DNA from: Clostridia bacterium | GTDB taxonomy: Bacteria > Bacillota > Clostridia > Christensenellales > Aristaeellaceae | Direction of reading: 5' to 3' | Assembly: GCA_030529995.1 (NCBI GenBank) | Contig: JAUMVT010000005.1 | Coordinates: 1 to 64,000 of the forward strand | Length of the DNA: 64,000 bases | In this document: piece after piece, positions 7,663-15,234 of the stretch | Position numbering within the stretch: the first letter of the stretch is position 1 | How the letters are laid out: the number at the start of each line of letters is the position of its first letter | Program-made: the position numbers and the translations under genes | Notes under the pieces: generated by a model | Told to the model about the DNA's origin: nothing | The model's database searches: none | Seen by the model: the letters and a program-made list of their open reading frames with translations, nothing else

Positions 7663-8073
7663 TTAGGCGTTCTTCAATGCCTCGCCCAGGGCACGGCACT
7701 GATTCAGCACGTCATCATCGGGATCATCCTGGCAGATTACGCTCTCTGAGGCCAGCTCAATACCGGCTGCACGGCAGTCGTCTTCCCAGGTGCGCATCCA
7801 TTCACCGTCGCCCCAGCCGAAGGAGCCGAACAGCACAGCCTTCTTGCCCTTCAGCGCATCCTTGCAGGTGTCGAACATAGGCTGGAACTCGCTTTCCTCC
7901 AGCACCTCGCTGCCCATGGCCGGGCAACCCATGGCCACCTTGTCCACCTCAGCCGCCTTGGCAGGGGTAAATTCATCTGCGGTGTACAGCGTCGCGCCTG
8001 CACCCTCGGCAACAGCCTTTGCCATAGCTTCCGTGTGACCCGTGCCGCTCCAATATACAACAGCCAATTCCAT
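7663..8073 (-). CDS. flavodoxin
   Basis: A 136 aa short-chain flavodoxin: the FMN phosphate loop reads SGTGHTEAMA (about residues 9-18) and the FMN-binding loops include MGCPAMGSE and GSFGWGDGEWM. Flavodoxins replace ferredoxin as low-potential electron carriers when iron is scarce. Its place next to feo genes and palindromic operators fits an iron-limitation regulon. AAGGAG precedes the ATG. It is 69 bp downstream of the DUF3793 gene and is probably cotranscribed with it. Confidence 0.93.
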   Translation of the reverse strand: MELAVVYWSGTGHTEAMAKAVAEGAGATLYTADEFTPAKAAEVDKVAMGCPAMGSEVLEESEFQPMFDTCKDALKGKKAVLFGSFGWGDGEWMRTWEDDCRAAGIELASESVICQDDPDDDVLNQCRALGEALKNA

Positions 8074-8142
8074 GTTTCATCGCTCCTTAAATTTCATTCT
8101 CTATTCAGCAAACATCCGTTGAGCGGATGCTGCCATAACAGC

Positions 8143-8694
8143 TTACGCTGCTACGGTCAATCGTTCCACGCTCCAGCCATTCCGGTACAGGCGTGTGTAC
8201 ACCCTGCGGCAATGGTCGAATTTGTCGAAGGTTTTCTGTGCCTGGCAGGCGTTGTGGTAAACCTTCCAGCAGCCGCACAGAACACAATTCTGTCCGCCCT
8301 GATCAATAAAGGAAGTGACATCCTCCAAGGGATAACCAAGGAAAATACCGATTTCATGAGGGAAGCCGGCGGACTGATTCAGCCGCACGCGCAGCGTCCC
8401 CACGGCAGTGCCCAGAGACGTGCATGCATATCCTTCCTTCATCAGAAAGGACTGAATCAGCGGACAGGACAACAGCTTCTTCAACGCCTGAGGGCGGTAC
8501 AGATAAATCAGCGCATGACCATCCTTCTTTTGCAGCACGGTAATGGATACACCCTTTGCCGCAAGTTTCTTTGCCAGAAGGATTCTTTCCTCTTCAAAGG
8601 CAGTTTCGTCAGGGACAGCCGTCTGAATCAGATTGCCCACCTTCAGGCTGGCCAAAGTCGGGGCACCGTGCTCAATCAGCAGCTGTTCCAGCAT
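8143..8694 (-). CDS. DUF3793 family protein
   Basis: A 183 aa protein of the clostridial DUF3793 family, whose members are often found beside feo and flavodoxin genes. Visible features are an N-terminal segment ending near RILLAKKLAAKGVSITVLQ, a mid-region with EIGIFLGYPLEDVTSFI, and a cysteine motif CVLCGCWKVYHN that could bind metal or haem-type iron. The biochemical role is unknown. AAAGGAG lies 8 bp before the chosen ATG. A 3-codon longer start is possible but lacks a ribosome site. Its 150-nt leader contains operators and a strong structured element. Confidence 0.8.
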   Translation of the reverse strand: MLEQLLIEHGAPTLASLKVGNLIQTAVPDETAFEEERILLAKKLAAKGVSITVLQKKDGHALIYLYRPQALKKLLSCPLIQSFLMKEGYACTSLGTAVGTLRVRLNQSAGFPHEIGIFLGYPLEDVTSFIDQGGQNCVLCGCWKVYHNACQAQKTFDKFDHCRRVYTRLYRNGWSVERLTVAA

Positions 8695-8710
8695 GGAAAA
8701 CACTCCTTTG

Positions 8711-8726
8711 GTTAAGCATGACTAAC
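8711..8726. promoter_or_regulatory. GTTA-N8-TAAC palindrome (candidate operator)
   Basis: GTTAAGCATGACTAAC is an imperfect member of the TTAG-N6-CTAA family, with a CATG centre. It lies just upstream of the ribosome site of the DUF3793 gene, so it could act as a roadblock operator. Confidence 0.4.
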
Positions 8727-8731
8727 TATCA

Positions 8732-8807
8732 CGGGCAGAAAAGCGCACGGGCCGCGCAACCCGTGCGCTTCCGGCTGCGTGGGGAGGTAGGAACCCACGC
8801 CTGCCCG
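8732..8807 (-). ncRNA. candidate structured leader RNA, three-way junction
   Basis: On the minus strand an outer helix CGGGCAG/CTGCCCG encloses two hairpins: GCGTGGG/CCCACGC (positions 8794-8800 with 8777-8783) and a 10-bp AGCGCACGGG/CCCGTGCGCT (8760-8769 with 8742-8751). The first hairpin abuts the outer helix with no unpaired base. Together they make a compact three-way junction inside the leader of the DUF3793 gene, between two candidate operators. It does not match a riboswitch class I recognise. It might be a metal or cofactor sensor, or simply an mRNA-stabilising fold. Confidence 0.5.
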
Positions 8808-8824
8808 GAGGAACATCATGGTAC

Positions 8825-8840
8825 GTTAGTTTCAACTAAC
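8825..8840. promoter_or_regulatory. GTTAGT-N4-ACTAAC palindrome (candidate operator)
   Basis: Perfect arms GTTAGT/ACTAAC around TTCA, beginning a few bases after the expected transcription start of the DUF3793-flavodoxin unit. Same TTAG-N6-CTAA core as the feo sites, implying shared regulation. Confidence 0.6.
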
Positions 8841-8848
8841 GCATGAAT

Positions 8849-8877
8849 AAGATAGCATAGATCATCCTATGTGTCAA
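8849..8877 (-). promoter_or_regulatory. promoter of the DUF3793-flavodoxin operon
   Basis: Minus strand: perfect -35 TTGACA (8872-8877), 17 bp spacer, -10 TATCTT (8849-8854). Transcription would begin near 8842 and give a leader of about 150 nt. Confidence 0.7.
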
Positions 8878-8991
8878 GCATCTTTTCTCAACAAATTGAA
8901 AAAAGATGCAGACGTTATGCCAATCAAACCTCGGCTGCCGAAAAAAACTTTGCAATACCAGATTTTTTCATGCTTTGTTCATCTTCGATTC

Positions 8992-9021
8992 ATTGAAAGG
9001 GCGCATGATTTGTGATAGTAT
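8992..9021 (+). promoter_or_regulatory. candidate ftsH promoter
   Basis: A -35 TTGAAA (8992-8997), 18 bp spacer and -10 TAGTAT (9016-9021) lie about 90 bp before the ftsH start. The rest of the divergent spacer 8880-8990 shows an AT-rich stretch with no other feature I can name. Confidence 0.5.
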
Positions 9022-9110
9022 AAGGAACAGAGGCGGTGGTATCACCGAGCATGTCCCCTGTACAAGGTCGATGATAACATCCCCTTTGGGAAAAAGGAGA
9101 GGTGAAACAC

Positions 9111-10979
9111 ATGAATGAAGTGAAGCCCCCAAAGAAGCCAATCATATTCTACTACCTGATTGTCATTGCGGTCATTCTGCTGTTCAATATGCTGATCATG
9201 CCCACGATTTCCAATCAGCGGGTCACGGAAGTATCTTATGATGTATTCATCAAGATGTCCGAAGGGAAGCAGATCGGGCAGGTACAGGTGGAGGACAACC
9301 AAATCCTCTTCACCAACAAGGACAATTCCCAGATTTTCAAAACCGGGCGGATGGATGATCCCAACCTAACCGAGCGATTGTATGACTGCGGTGCCACCTT
9401 CGGCACAGTGATTACCGAGCAGGCATCCCCCATTGTGACCATTCTGCTCAGTTACGTGATCCCCATTGCGCTGTTCGCACTCTTGGGCAACTGGCTGACC
9501 AAGAAGATGATGAACAAGATGGGCGGCGGCTCCAGTTCCATGATGTTCGGCATGGGCAAGAGCAACGCCAAGGTTTACGTAAAGTCTTCCGACGGCATCA
9601 AGTTTACCGATGTGGCCGGCGAGGACGAAGCAAAGGAAAACCTGAAGGAGATTGTGGACTACCTGCACAATCCGAACAAGTACAAGGACATTGGTGCGTC
9701 CATGCCTAAGGGCGTGCTGCTTGTAGGCCCTCCCGGCACAGGCAAAACCATGCTGGCCAAGGCTGTGGCAGGCGAGGCCAACGTTCCCTTCTTCTCCATG
9801 AGCGGTTCCGAATTCGTTGAAATGTTCGTGGGCATGGGTGCCAGCAAGGTTCGTGACCTGTTCAAGCAGGCCAAGGAAAAGGCACCCTGCATCGTGTTCA
9901 TTGATGAAATCGATGCCATCGGCAAGAAGCGTGAAGGCGGCAACCTGGGCGGCAACGATGAACGGGAGCAGACCCTGAATCAGCTGCTGACGGAAATGGA
10001 CGGCTTCGAAGGCAACAACGGCGTCATCATTCTAGCAGCAACCAACCGTCCCGAATCCCTGGATCCGGCACTGACCCGTCCCGGCCGTTTCGACCGCCGG
10101 GTACCTGTGGAGTTGCCTGACCTGAAGGGTCGTGAAGAGATTCTCCGGGTGCATGCCAAGAAGATCAAGCTTGCCAGCAATGTGGACTTCAATCGCATTG
10201 CCCGCATGGCTTCCGGCGCTTCCGGCGCAGAGCTTGCCAATATCATCAACGAGGCTGCCCTCCGTGCCGTACGTGACGGCCGCAGCGAAGCCAATCAAGC
10301 CGACCTGGAAGAATCCATTGAAGTGGTCATTGCCGGCTACCAGAAGAAGAACGCCATCCTGACGGACAAGGAAAAGCTGATCGTCAGCTATCACGAAATC
10401 GGTCATGCCCTGGTGGCGGCACTGCAGAACCATTCCGCCCCTGTGCAGAAGATCACCATCATCCCCCGCACCTCCGGCGCTTTGGGTTATACCATGCAGG
10501 TGGACGAAGGCAACCATTACCTGATGTCCAAGGATGAAATCGTCAACAAGATTGCCACCCTGACCGGCGGCCGTGCGGCAGAAGAGCTGGTCTTCAACTC
10601 CATAACCACCGGCGCATCCAACGACATTGAGCAGGCCACCAAGCTGGCACGTGCCATGATCACACGCTACGGCATGACGGATGACTTCGACATGGTTGCC
10701 TTGGAGACGGTTACGAACCAGTACCTGGGCGGCGACGCCTCCCTTGCCTGCTCCATGGAGACCCAGACCATGATCGACAAGCAGGTGGTCACCGTTGTGA
10801 AGGAGCAGCATCAAAAGGCACTGGAAATGCTCCGCGCCAACCGTCCCCTGCTGGACGCACTGGCCAAGCACCTGTACGAGAAGGAAACCATCACCGGCGA
10901 TGAGTTCATGGAGATCATGAACCATCCCGAAAAGATCATGCCTCAGACGCAGGCTGTCACGACAGAAGCGGCAAACTAA
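9111..10979 (+). CDS. ftsH: ATP-dependent zinc metalloprotease FtsH
   Basis: A 622 aa membrane-anchored AAA+ protease that degrades membrane and regulatory proteins. Two N-terminal membrane helices flank an extracytoplasmic domain. The AAA+ module shows Walker A GPPGTGKT, Walker B IVFIDEID and the second region of homology [20 protein letters not shown]. The zinc motif HExxH reads HEIGH rather than the usual HEAGH. The C-terminal extension is short. AAAGGAGAGG precedes the chosen ATG; an in-frame GTG three codons earlier is too near the ribosome site. It is a monocistronic unit with its own promoter and terminator. Confidence 0.95.
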   Translation: MNEVKPPKKPIIFYYLIVIAVILLFNMLIMPTISNQRVTEVSYDVFIKMSEGKQIGQVQVEDNQILFTNKDNSQIFKTGRMDDPNLTERLYDCGATFGTVITEQASPIVTILLSYVIPIALFALLGNWLTKKMMNKMGGGSSSMMFGMGKSNAKVYVKSSDGIKFTDVAGEDEAKENLKEIVDYLHNPNKYKDIGASMPKGVLLVGPPGTGKTMLAKAVAGEANVPFFSMSGSEFVEMFVGMGASKVRDLFKQAKEKAPCIVFIDEIDAIGKKREGGNLGGNDEREQTLNQLLTEMDGFEGNNGVIILAATNRPESLDPALTRPGRFDRRVPVELPDLKGREEILRVHAKKIKLASNVDFNRIARMASGASGAELANIINEAALRAVRDGRSEANQADLEESIEVVIAGYQKKNAILTDKEKLIVSYHEIGHALVAALQNHSAPVQKITIIPRTSGALGYTMQVDEGNHYLMSKDEIVNKIATLTGGRAAEELVFNSITTGASNDIEQATKLARAMITRYGMTDDFDMVALETVTNQYLGGDASLACSMETQTMIDKQVVTVVKEQHQKALEMLRANRPLLDALAKHLYEKETITGDEFMEIMNHPEKIMPQTQAVTTEAAN

Positions 10980-10988
10980 CAGCAAAAG

Positions 10989-11020
10989 CAGGGCGGGGCG
11001 AAAGCTTCGCCCTGTCTTTT
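10989..11020 (+). terminator. ftsH terminator
   Basis: CAGGGCG (10989-10995) pairs with CGCCCTG (11008-11014), followed by TCTTTT. Confidence 0.75.
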
Positions 11021-11041
11021 ATCCCAAGCTTTCAATTAGCA

Positions 11042-11070
11042 TTGACTTTTTGTCCAAATAAATGTACAAT
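11042..11070 (+). promoter_or_regulatory. sigma-A-type promoter
   Basis: -35 TTGACT (11042-11047), 17 bp spacer, -10 TACAAT (11065-11070), 24 bp before the THEP1-like gene and probably also serving the acidic protein gene after it. Confidence 0.7.
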
Positions 11071-11093
11071 TAAGACAAGAAGGAGGTGCTGAT

Positions 11094-11627
11094 ATGACCA
11101 ATATCGTTCTAACAGGAGAGCATGCCGGAAAGCTTGTGCTGGAAATTGCCGAAGCACTGTCGATGCCTGTCGCCGGCTATGAACTGCGCCCCTTCGCCAT
11201 CAACGGACGAATCAAGGGGAAAATGATTCACCTGTTTCAGACGCCTGCCGGGGAGATGGCCAACGATATTCCCTGCCTGCTCTTTCTCAGCGATGAAAAG
11301 CAGGTGCAGGTGCAGGAAGTCATTGAAGAGCTGGCAGTGAAAGCCCTGCGCCAGGGCGTCAGTCAGCAGGCGCTGATCCTTGCCGATGGATTGACGGGTG
11401 ATTTGCTGACACTTCCTGCTTTCCGCCAAGGAGTGCAAGCCTGCCTGCAAAGCCCTTGCGGCATTGTGCTGTGCGCCGAGGAGGATGCCTTGCCTGCGCT
11501 CAGGGATCTCTCCGGCGGATGTGATCTGCAGGTCTTCTCTGCGGAGGATCCGAACGTGTCCATGCAGCTGCAAAATGAGCTGTGCAGCCTTGCAAGAAAA
11601 TCCCGAACTCAAACGTTTTATTGGTAG
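11094..11627 (+). CDS. THEP1-like protein with degenerate P-loop
   Basis: A 177 aa protein whose N-terminus (NIVLTGEHAGKLVLEIAEAL) aligns by eye with the start of THEP1-type nucleoside triphosphatases, including a following GYELRPF...NGRIKGKMI segment resembling their second strand region. The GxxGxGKST P-loop is reduced to GEHAGKL, so NTP hydrolysis is doubtful. The C-terminal half has no motif I recognise. It has its own promoter, and GGAGG upstream of the ATG. It could instead be an unrelated fold; the THEP1 likeness is an inference from pattern, not a search result. Confidence 0.5.
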   Translation: MTNIVLTGEHAGKLVLEIAEALSMPVAGYELRPFAINGRIKGKMIHLFQTPAGEMANDIPCLLFLSDEKQVQVQEVIEELAVKALRQGVSQQALILADGLTGDLLTLPAFRQGVQACLQSPCGIVLCAEEDALPALRDLSGGCDLQVFSAEDPNVSMQLQNELCSLARKSRTQTFYW

Positions 11628-11684
11628 AGCCTGCTGATTTCGGCAGCTGCCGGAGCAGACTCCATGTGACTGAAACGGAGGAGC

Positions 11685-12071
11685 ATGAACATGAATGAAC
11701 TGTTGAATCTCGTGAAAGATGTTGTTTACGGTGCCGTAGGTGCTGTGGCTACGGTTGTTGAAAAGAGCGGGGATATTGCCCAGGCCTGTGTGGAAAAGGG
11801 CAAGGAAACCGTGGAGCAGGGACGTGCCACGGCAGAGGAACTGAAGCGCAAGTGGCAGGAGTCCTGCGAAGCCTCCGCACAGGAGGAAGAAATTGACGTG
11901 TCTGCCATGACGCCGGAAGAGCGCGAGGAACTGCGCCGGAAGCTGGATGAAGCGGATGAAGCAGATCAAACCTGCCCCTGCTGCTGCCATGAAGCGGATG
12001 AAGAGCACCAGCCTGATGAAGTGCAGACGCTGGAGGACGAAGCAGCCGCTCAGGAAGAAGAAAACGGCTAA
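11685..12071 (+). CDS. acidic helical protein with CPCCCH motif, unknown function
   Basis: A 128 aa protein. The N-terminal 30 residues are hydrophobic/amphipathic (VKDVVYGAVGAVATVV), followed by charged helix typical of phasin- or apolipoprotein-like proteins, then a strongly acidic C-terminal half with a TCPCCCHE cysteine cluster that might bind metal. No family is recognised. Two in-frame ATGs (11685 and 11691) follow GGAGG. It lies 57 bp after the THEP1-like gene and probably shares its promoter. Confidence 0.6.
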   Translation: MNMNELLNLVKDVVYGAVGAVATVVEKSGDIAQACVEKGKETVEQGRATAEELKRKWQESCEASAQEEEIDVSAMTPEEREELRRKLDEADEADQTCPCCCHEADEEHQPDEVQTLEDEAAAQEEENG

Positions 12072-12078
12072 CCCCTTT

Positions 12079-12117
12079 GCATGGTAACAAAAAGTGCACA
12101 TTGTGCAATTACCATGC
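12079..12117. repeat. long inverted repeat in spacer before hpf
   Basis: GCATGGTAA (12079-12087) pairs perfectly with TTACCATGC (12109-12117), enclosing a second small helix TGCAC/GTGCA. It is not followed by a T-run, so it is either a weak terminator, an operator, or an mRNA-stabilising structure. Confidence 0.5.
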
Positions 12118-12253
12118 AGGAAAATCCAGCCTTTTGTCGAAATAGTACAATACAAAGTAAGAAAGGATGATGATGCCCATGGCCCAGGAAGCAACAAGCG
12201 AACAGTCTCATGGGCGAAGAAACGCCCAAATAATCTGAAGGAGCTTATGTTTT

Positions 12254-12793
12254 ATGAAGATGACGATCAATGCTCGGAATATGACCATTTCCCCCAAGGT
12301 GACGGAACGTGTTGAAAAGAAAGCTGCCAAGATGAGCCGCTATCTTTTGCCGGATACGGAAATGCAGGTGCGCATGCGCAAGGAGAAGGATGGTCTTCGT
12401 GTGGTGGAGATCACGGTGCCCATGGGCAATGGGGTCATCCTCCGTTCGGAAGCCAGTGCGCCGGATAACCTGTTCCTGGCCATCGACCAGGCGCTGGCCA
12501 AGATGGAGCGTCAGATCCATCGGCACCGCACCAAGCTGAGCAGACACCTCCGTGAGGATGCCTTCCGTGAAGAGCCTGAGTACATTGAGGAAGATGGCGA
12601 CGAAGAAGAGGAACGCAAGGTCGTTCGGTTTAAGACCTTCCCCGTCCGTCCTATGTCTGTTGAAGATGCAGCCGTAGAGATGGAAATGCTGGAGCATAAT
12701 TTCTTCGTCTTTGTGAATGTGGATACCGACCGTACCAATGTGCTTTACCTGCGCAAGGACGGCAACCTGGGTCTGCTGGAGCCTGAAGCCTGA
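12254..12793 (+). CDS. hpf: ribosome hibernation-promoting factor, long form
   Basis: A 179 aa protein of the HPF/RaiA family. The N-terminal domain (about residues 1-100) is the ribosome-binding fold and includes KMTINARNMTISPKV and the basic RQIHRHRTKLSR helix. An acidic linker leads to the C-terminal dimerisation domain (RPMSVEDAAVEMEML, then VLYLRKDGNLGLLEP), the part that drives 100S ribosome dimers. GGAG lies 10 bp before the ATG. It is followed by a strong terminator, so it is transcribed alone. Confidence 0.94.
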   Translation: MKMTINARNMTISPKVTERVEKKAAKMSRYLLPDTEMQVRMRKEKDGLRVVEITVPMGNGVILRSEASAPDNLFLAIDQALAKMERQIHRHRTKLSRHLREDAFREEPEYIEEDGDEEEERKVVRFKTFPVRPMSVEDAAVEMEMLEHNFFVFVNVDTDRTNVLYLRKDGNLGLLEPEA

Positions 12794-12838
12794 GCATTGG
12801 CATAGGAATTACCCTATCAGTTTTATGTCGTTTATGGC

Positions 12839-12876
12839 GGCCGTTCCCTTTTTGACAGTGGAACGGCCTTTTCTTT
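12839..12876 (+). terminator. hpf terminator
   Basis: GGCCGTTCC (12839-12847) pairs with GGAACGGCC (12860-12868), followed by TTTTCTTT. Confidence 0.85.
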
Positions 12877-13003
12877 CGTCGCACTTCCCTATTCCATGTG
12901 GGAAATCAGCAAAAAACCGACCAAATCGCAGAAATGAACAGAATTGTTCGTCATACGCCTTAGTTTTTTTATAAAAGCCCTTCTCAAACCATGAAAATTG
13001 CGT

Positions 13004-13009
13004 TATAAT
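13004..13009 (+). promoter_or_regulatory. -10 element for PRPP synthetase operon
   Basis: A perfect TATAAT, with only a weak -35 candidate (TTCTCA at 12981-12986, 17 bp upstream). It places the transcript start near 13016, which rules out a translation start at 12998 and supports the GTG at 13046. Confidence 0.6.
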
Positions 13010-13045
13010 CAAGAACGGAAAATCCAAGCGGAAGAGGTTGATGGC

Positions 13046-14263
13046 GTGACTGATTTTGTGAGCACTTGGAATTCTGACTCTTTTTTGACCTACCCGGTGG
13101 GACCCTTGGGACTGATTGCCATGCAGGGCACGGAAGAAATTGGTGCAAAGGTGAACCAATGGCTGCTCAAGTGGCGTTCCCACACGGAAGAATCCATGCC
13201 CGACATGGCAACTGCACCGGGCTTGGAACGGCAAGACTTTCTCATTAAAACAGTGTGCCCCCGTTTCAGCAACGGTGAAGGCAAGGGCATGATCAAAGAA
13301 AGCGTCCGCGGCCTGGATCTCTATATCCTGTGCGATGTGGGCGCTTATAACTGCACGTACAATATGTACGGTAAGGAAGTGCCCATGAGCCCTGACGAGC
13401 ACTTCATGGATCTGAAGCGTCTGATTGCTGCCATCGGCGGCAAGGCCAAGCGCATTACCGTTATCATGCCCATGCTTTATGAAGGACGGCAGCATCGCCG
13501 TGCTTCCCGTGAAAGCTTGGACTGTGCCATGGCTTTGCAGGATCTGGAGCACATGGGTGTGAGCAACATCATCACCTTTGACGCTCATGATCCTCGCGTA
13601 CAGAACGCCATCCCTACTACCTGCGGTTTTGAATCCGTGATGCCTTCCTACCAGATCTTCAAGGCATTGCTCCGCCACGATCACGATCTGCACATCGAGA
13701 AGGATCACATGATGGTGGTCAGCCCGGACGAAGGCGCAATTGACCGGAACATCTTCTATGCCTCCGTGCTGGGGCTGGACATGGGTCTGTTCTACAAGCG
13801 TCGCGACTACACCCGCATTGTGAACGGCCGCAACCCCATTGTTGCCCATGAATATCTGGGTGCTTCCGTGGAAGGCAAGGATATTCTAGTGGCAGACGAT
13901 ATCATTGCCTCCGGCGAATCGGTCATTGACCTGGCTCGTGAACTGAAGAAGCGCAAGGCAAACCGTATCTTTGCGGCAGCCACCTTCGCCCTGTTCACCA
14001 ACGGCATCGATGCCTATAACAAGGCCTACGAGGACGGCATTATTGACCGGGTCATTTCCACCAACCTGACCTATCGCCGCCCTGAATTGAAGGCTGCCCC
14101 TTGGTTCGTGGAAGCAGACATGAGCAAGTACATTTCCTACATCATTGCTACCCTGAACCACGACCGTTCCCTGAGCAACCTGCTCAATCCTTACGACCGG
14201 CTGCATAAGCTGATGAACAAGTACACCGCAGAGCAGGCAGCCAACGGCGTACGTTTGGTGTAA
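13046..14263 (+). CDS. ribose-phosphate pyrophosphokinase family protein, long form
   Basis: About 405 aa from a GTG start. PRPP synthetases make phosphoribosyl pyrophosphate from ribose 5-phosphate and ATP. The family core is visible: RFSNGE...ESVRG at the N-terminal strand, YEGRQHRRASRE (the ATP/flexible-loop region), FDAHD metal-binding His/Asp site and the PRPP loop VADDIIASGESV. It is about 90 residues longer than typical bacterial Prs, with an N-terminal segment and inserts, so it may be a divergent paralogue. It is first in a tight group with a GNAT and a DUF3783 gene. Confidence 0.85.
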   Translation: MTDFVSTWNSDSFLTYPVGPLGLIAMQGTEEIGAKVNQWLLKWRSHTEESMPDMATAPGLERQDFLIKTVCPRFSNGEGKGMIKESVRGLDLYILCDVGAYNCTYNMYGKEVPMSPDEHFMDLKRLIAAIGGKAKRITVIMPMLYEGRQHRRASRESLDCAMALQDLEHMGVSNIITFDAHDPRVQNAIPTTCGFESVMPSYQIFKALLRHDHDLHIEKDHMMVVSPDEGAIDRNIFYASVLGLDMGLFYKRRDYTRIVNGRNPIVAHEYLGASVEGKDILVADDIIASGESVIDLARELKKRKANRIFAAATFALFTNGIDAYNKAYEDGIIDRVISTNLTYRRPELKAAPWFVEADMSKYISYIIATLNHDRSLSNLLNPYDRLHKLMNKYTAEQAANGVRLV

Positions 14264-14268
14264 AAATC

Positions 14269-14772
14269 GTGGAAACAATCATTCGGCCTGCTGCGGCAGA
14301 GGATCGAGATGCACTGGCTGCCATCAAGGCAGTCTATGTGCAGACCATGTTCCGGGGTGTTGTTCCCCAGCAGGAGCTGCGCCAAGTGGAGCCAAAGGCC
14401 TACGAAGGCATGATTGCCGGGGCCATTGAGGCTCCCGGGCGGCAGGTGCTGGTCATGGAACAGCAGGGCAACCTCGTTGCCTACGTGATTTTCGGCGCTG
14501 ATCCGGAAGAAGCAGGGTATGGCATGGTCTTTGATACAGCCTTTGCCCTGGAGTGTGACCAGCAAAGCCGCAACCAGCTGATGACTTCTGTTCTTGCTCA
14601 GCTGCGTGAAAGTGGCATGGAGCAGGTGCACTTCTGGCTGCTGCGGGAAAATTTCTACGTCCGCTACCAGCTGGAAAGCTTCGGCTTCAAAGAGGAAAAC
14701 CTGCTGCGCACAGTGGAAATCGGGAACAGACAGGCTCAGCTGGTACGCTACCTGTATACGGACAAGAAGTAA
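14269..14772 (+). CDS. GNAT-family acetyltransferase-like protein
   Basis: A 167 aa protein starting at GTG 5 bp after the PRPP synthetase stop. The N-terminal IIRPAAAEDRDALAAI is the typical opening strand and helix of the GNAT fold, and a weak acetyl-CoA region with helix follows (DQQSRNQLMTSVLAQL, then YVRYQLESFGFKEENLLRTVEI). The canonical Q/RxxGxG/A loop is not clear, so activity is uncertain and the substrate is unknown. Tight spacing implies cotranscription and possible translational coupling with the upstream gene. Confidence 0.65.
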   Translation: METIIRPAAAEDRDALAAIKAVYVQTMFRGVVPQQELRQVEPKAYEGMIAGAIEAPGRQVLVMEQQGNLVAYVIFGADPEEAGYGMVFDTAFALECDQQSRNQLMTSVLAQLRESGMEQVHFWLLRENFYVRYQLESFGFKEENLLRTVEIGNRQAQLVRYLYTDKK

Positions 14773-14784
14773 GGGGAGAATGCC

Positions 14785-15186
14785 ATGGCACAACCTGTGA
14801 TGCTGGCCTTCAATTTTGGCGGTGATCGGCTGCAATGCCTGCGCAGGGTGTGCATGAGCAAGCACATCCGGTTAATGGAAAGGTCGGCAGAAGAAGCATC
14901 CAAGCCTCTTGCGGTTTTCTTCGGCATGGCACCTGATTGCGAATCAGCAGATGACGGTGCTTCCTTTCCGGATGAAGTGCTGGTGATGCATGGTTTTACC
15001 CCCGGCGGAATGAACGCCTTCCTGCACGCTTGGCGGCAGGCCGGGCAGACGCCCGTTCGATTAAAGGCAGCGCTGACGCCTACCAATCTGACCTGGACCG
15101 TCACGCAGCTCCATGAAGAGCTTGTGAAGGAAGACAACGCCATGCAGCTGCATGAAGGTTCTGTCCATCAAAATACGAAAGCATAA
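14785..15186 (+). CDS. DUF3783 domain protein
   Basis: A 133 aa cytoplasmic protein. Residues about 60-115 (VMHGFTPGGMNAFLHAWR, then LKAALTPTNLTWTVTQLHEEL) match the small DUF3783 domain seen in Firmicutes; function unknown. AGGGGAGAATGCC precedes the ATG. It is third in the PRPP synthetase group and ends inside a bidirectional terminator. Confidence 0.75.
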   Translation: MAQPVMLAFNFGGDRLQCLRRVCMSKHIRLMERSAEEASKPLAVFFGMAPDCESADDGASFPDEVLVMHGFTPGGMNAFLHAWRQAGQTPVRLKAALTPTNLTWTVTQLHEELVKEDNAMQLHEGSVHQNTKA

Positions 15187-15234
15187 CATGAAACCCGGTG
15201 AGGAAGTTTCTCTCCCCACCGGGTTTTGTTATGC
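15181..15234. terminator. bidirectional terminator overlapping two stop codons
   Basis: GCATAACA and AAACCCGGTG on the left pair with CACCGGGTTT and TGTTATGC on the right, a helix of about 18 bp with a 2-nt bulge. A- and T-runs flank the core. The hairpin overlaps the ends of both the DUF3783 gene (plus) and the P-type ATPase gene (minus). Confidence 0.85.

Noticed and set aside
8732..8807. The structured leader as a tRNA or a simple terminator
   Set aside because: The helix lengths and junction do not fit a cloverleaf, and there is no T-run after any of the stems on either strand.
8732..8807. The structured leader as a known yybP-ykoY, NiCo, FMN or cobalamin riboswitch
   Set aside because: I looked for the conserved loops of these classes and did not find them in the right places; only a GGGGAG-like stretch on the opposite strand resembles yybP-ykoY, which would be the wrong strand for the gene.
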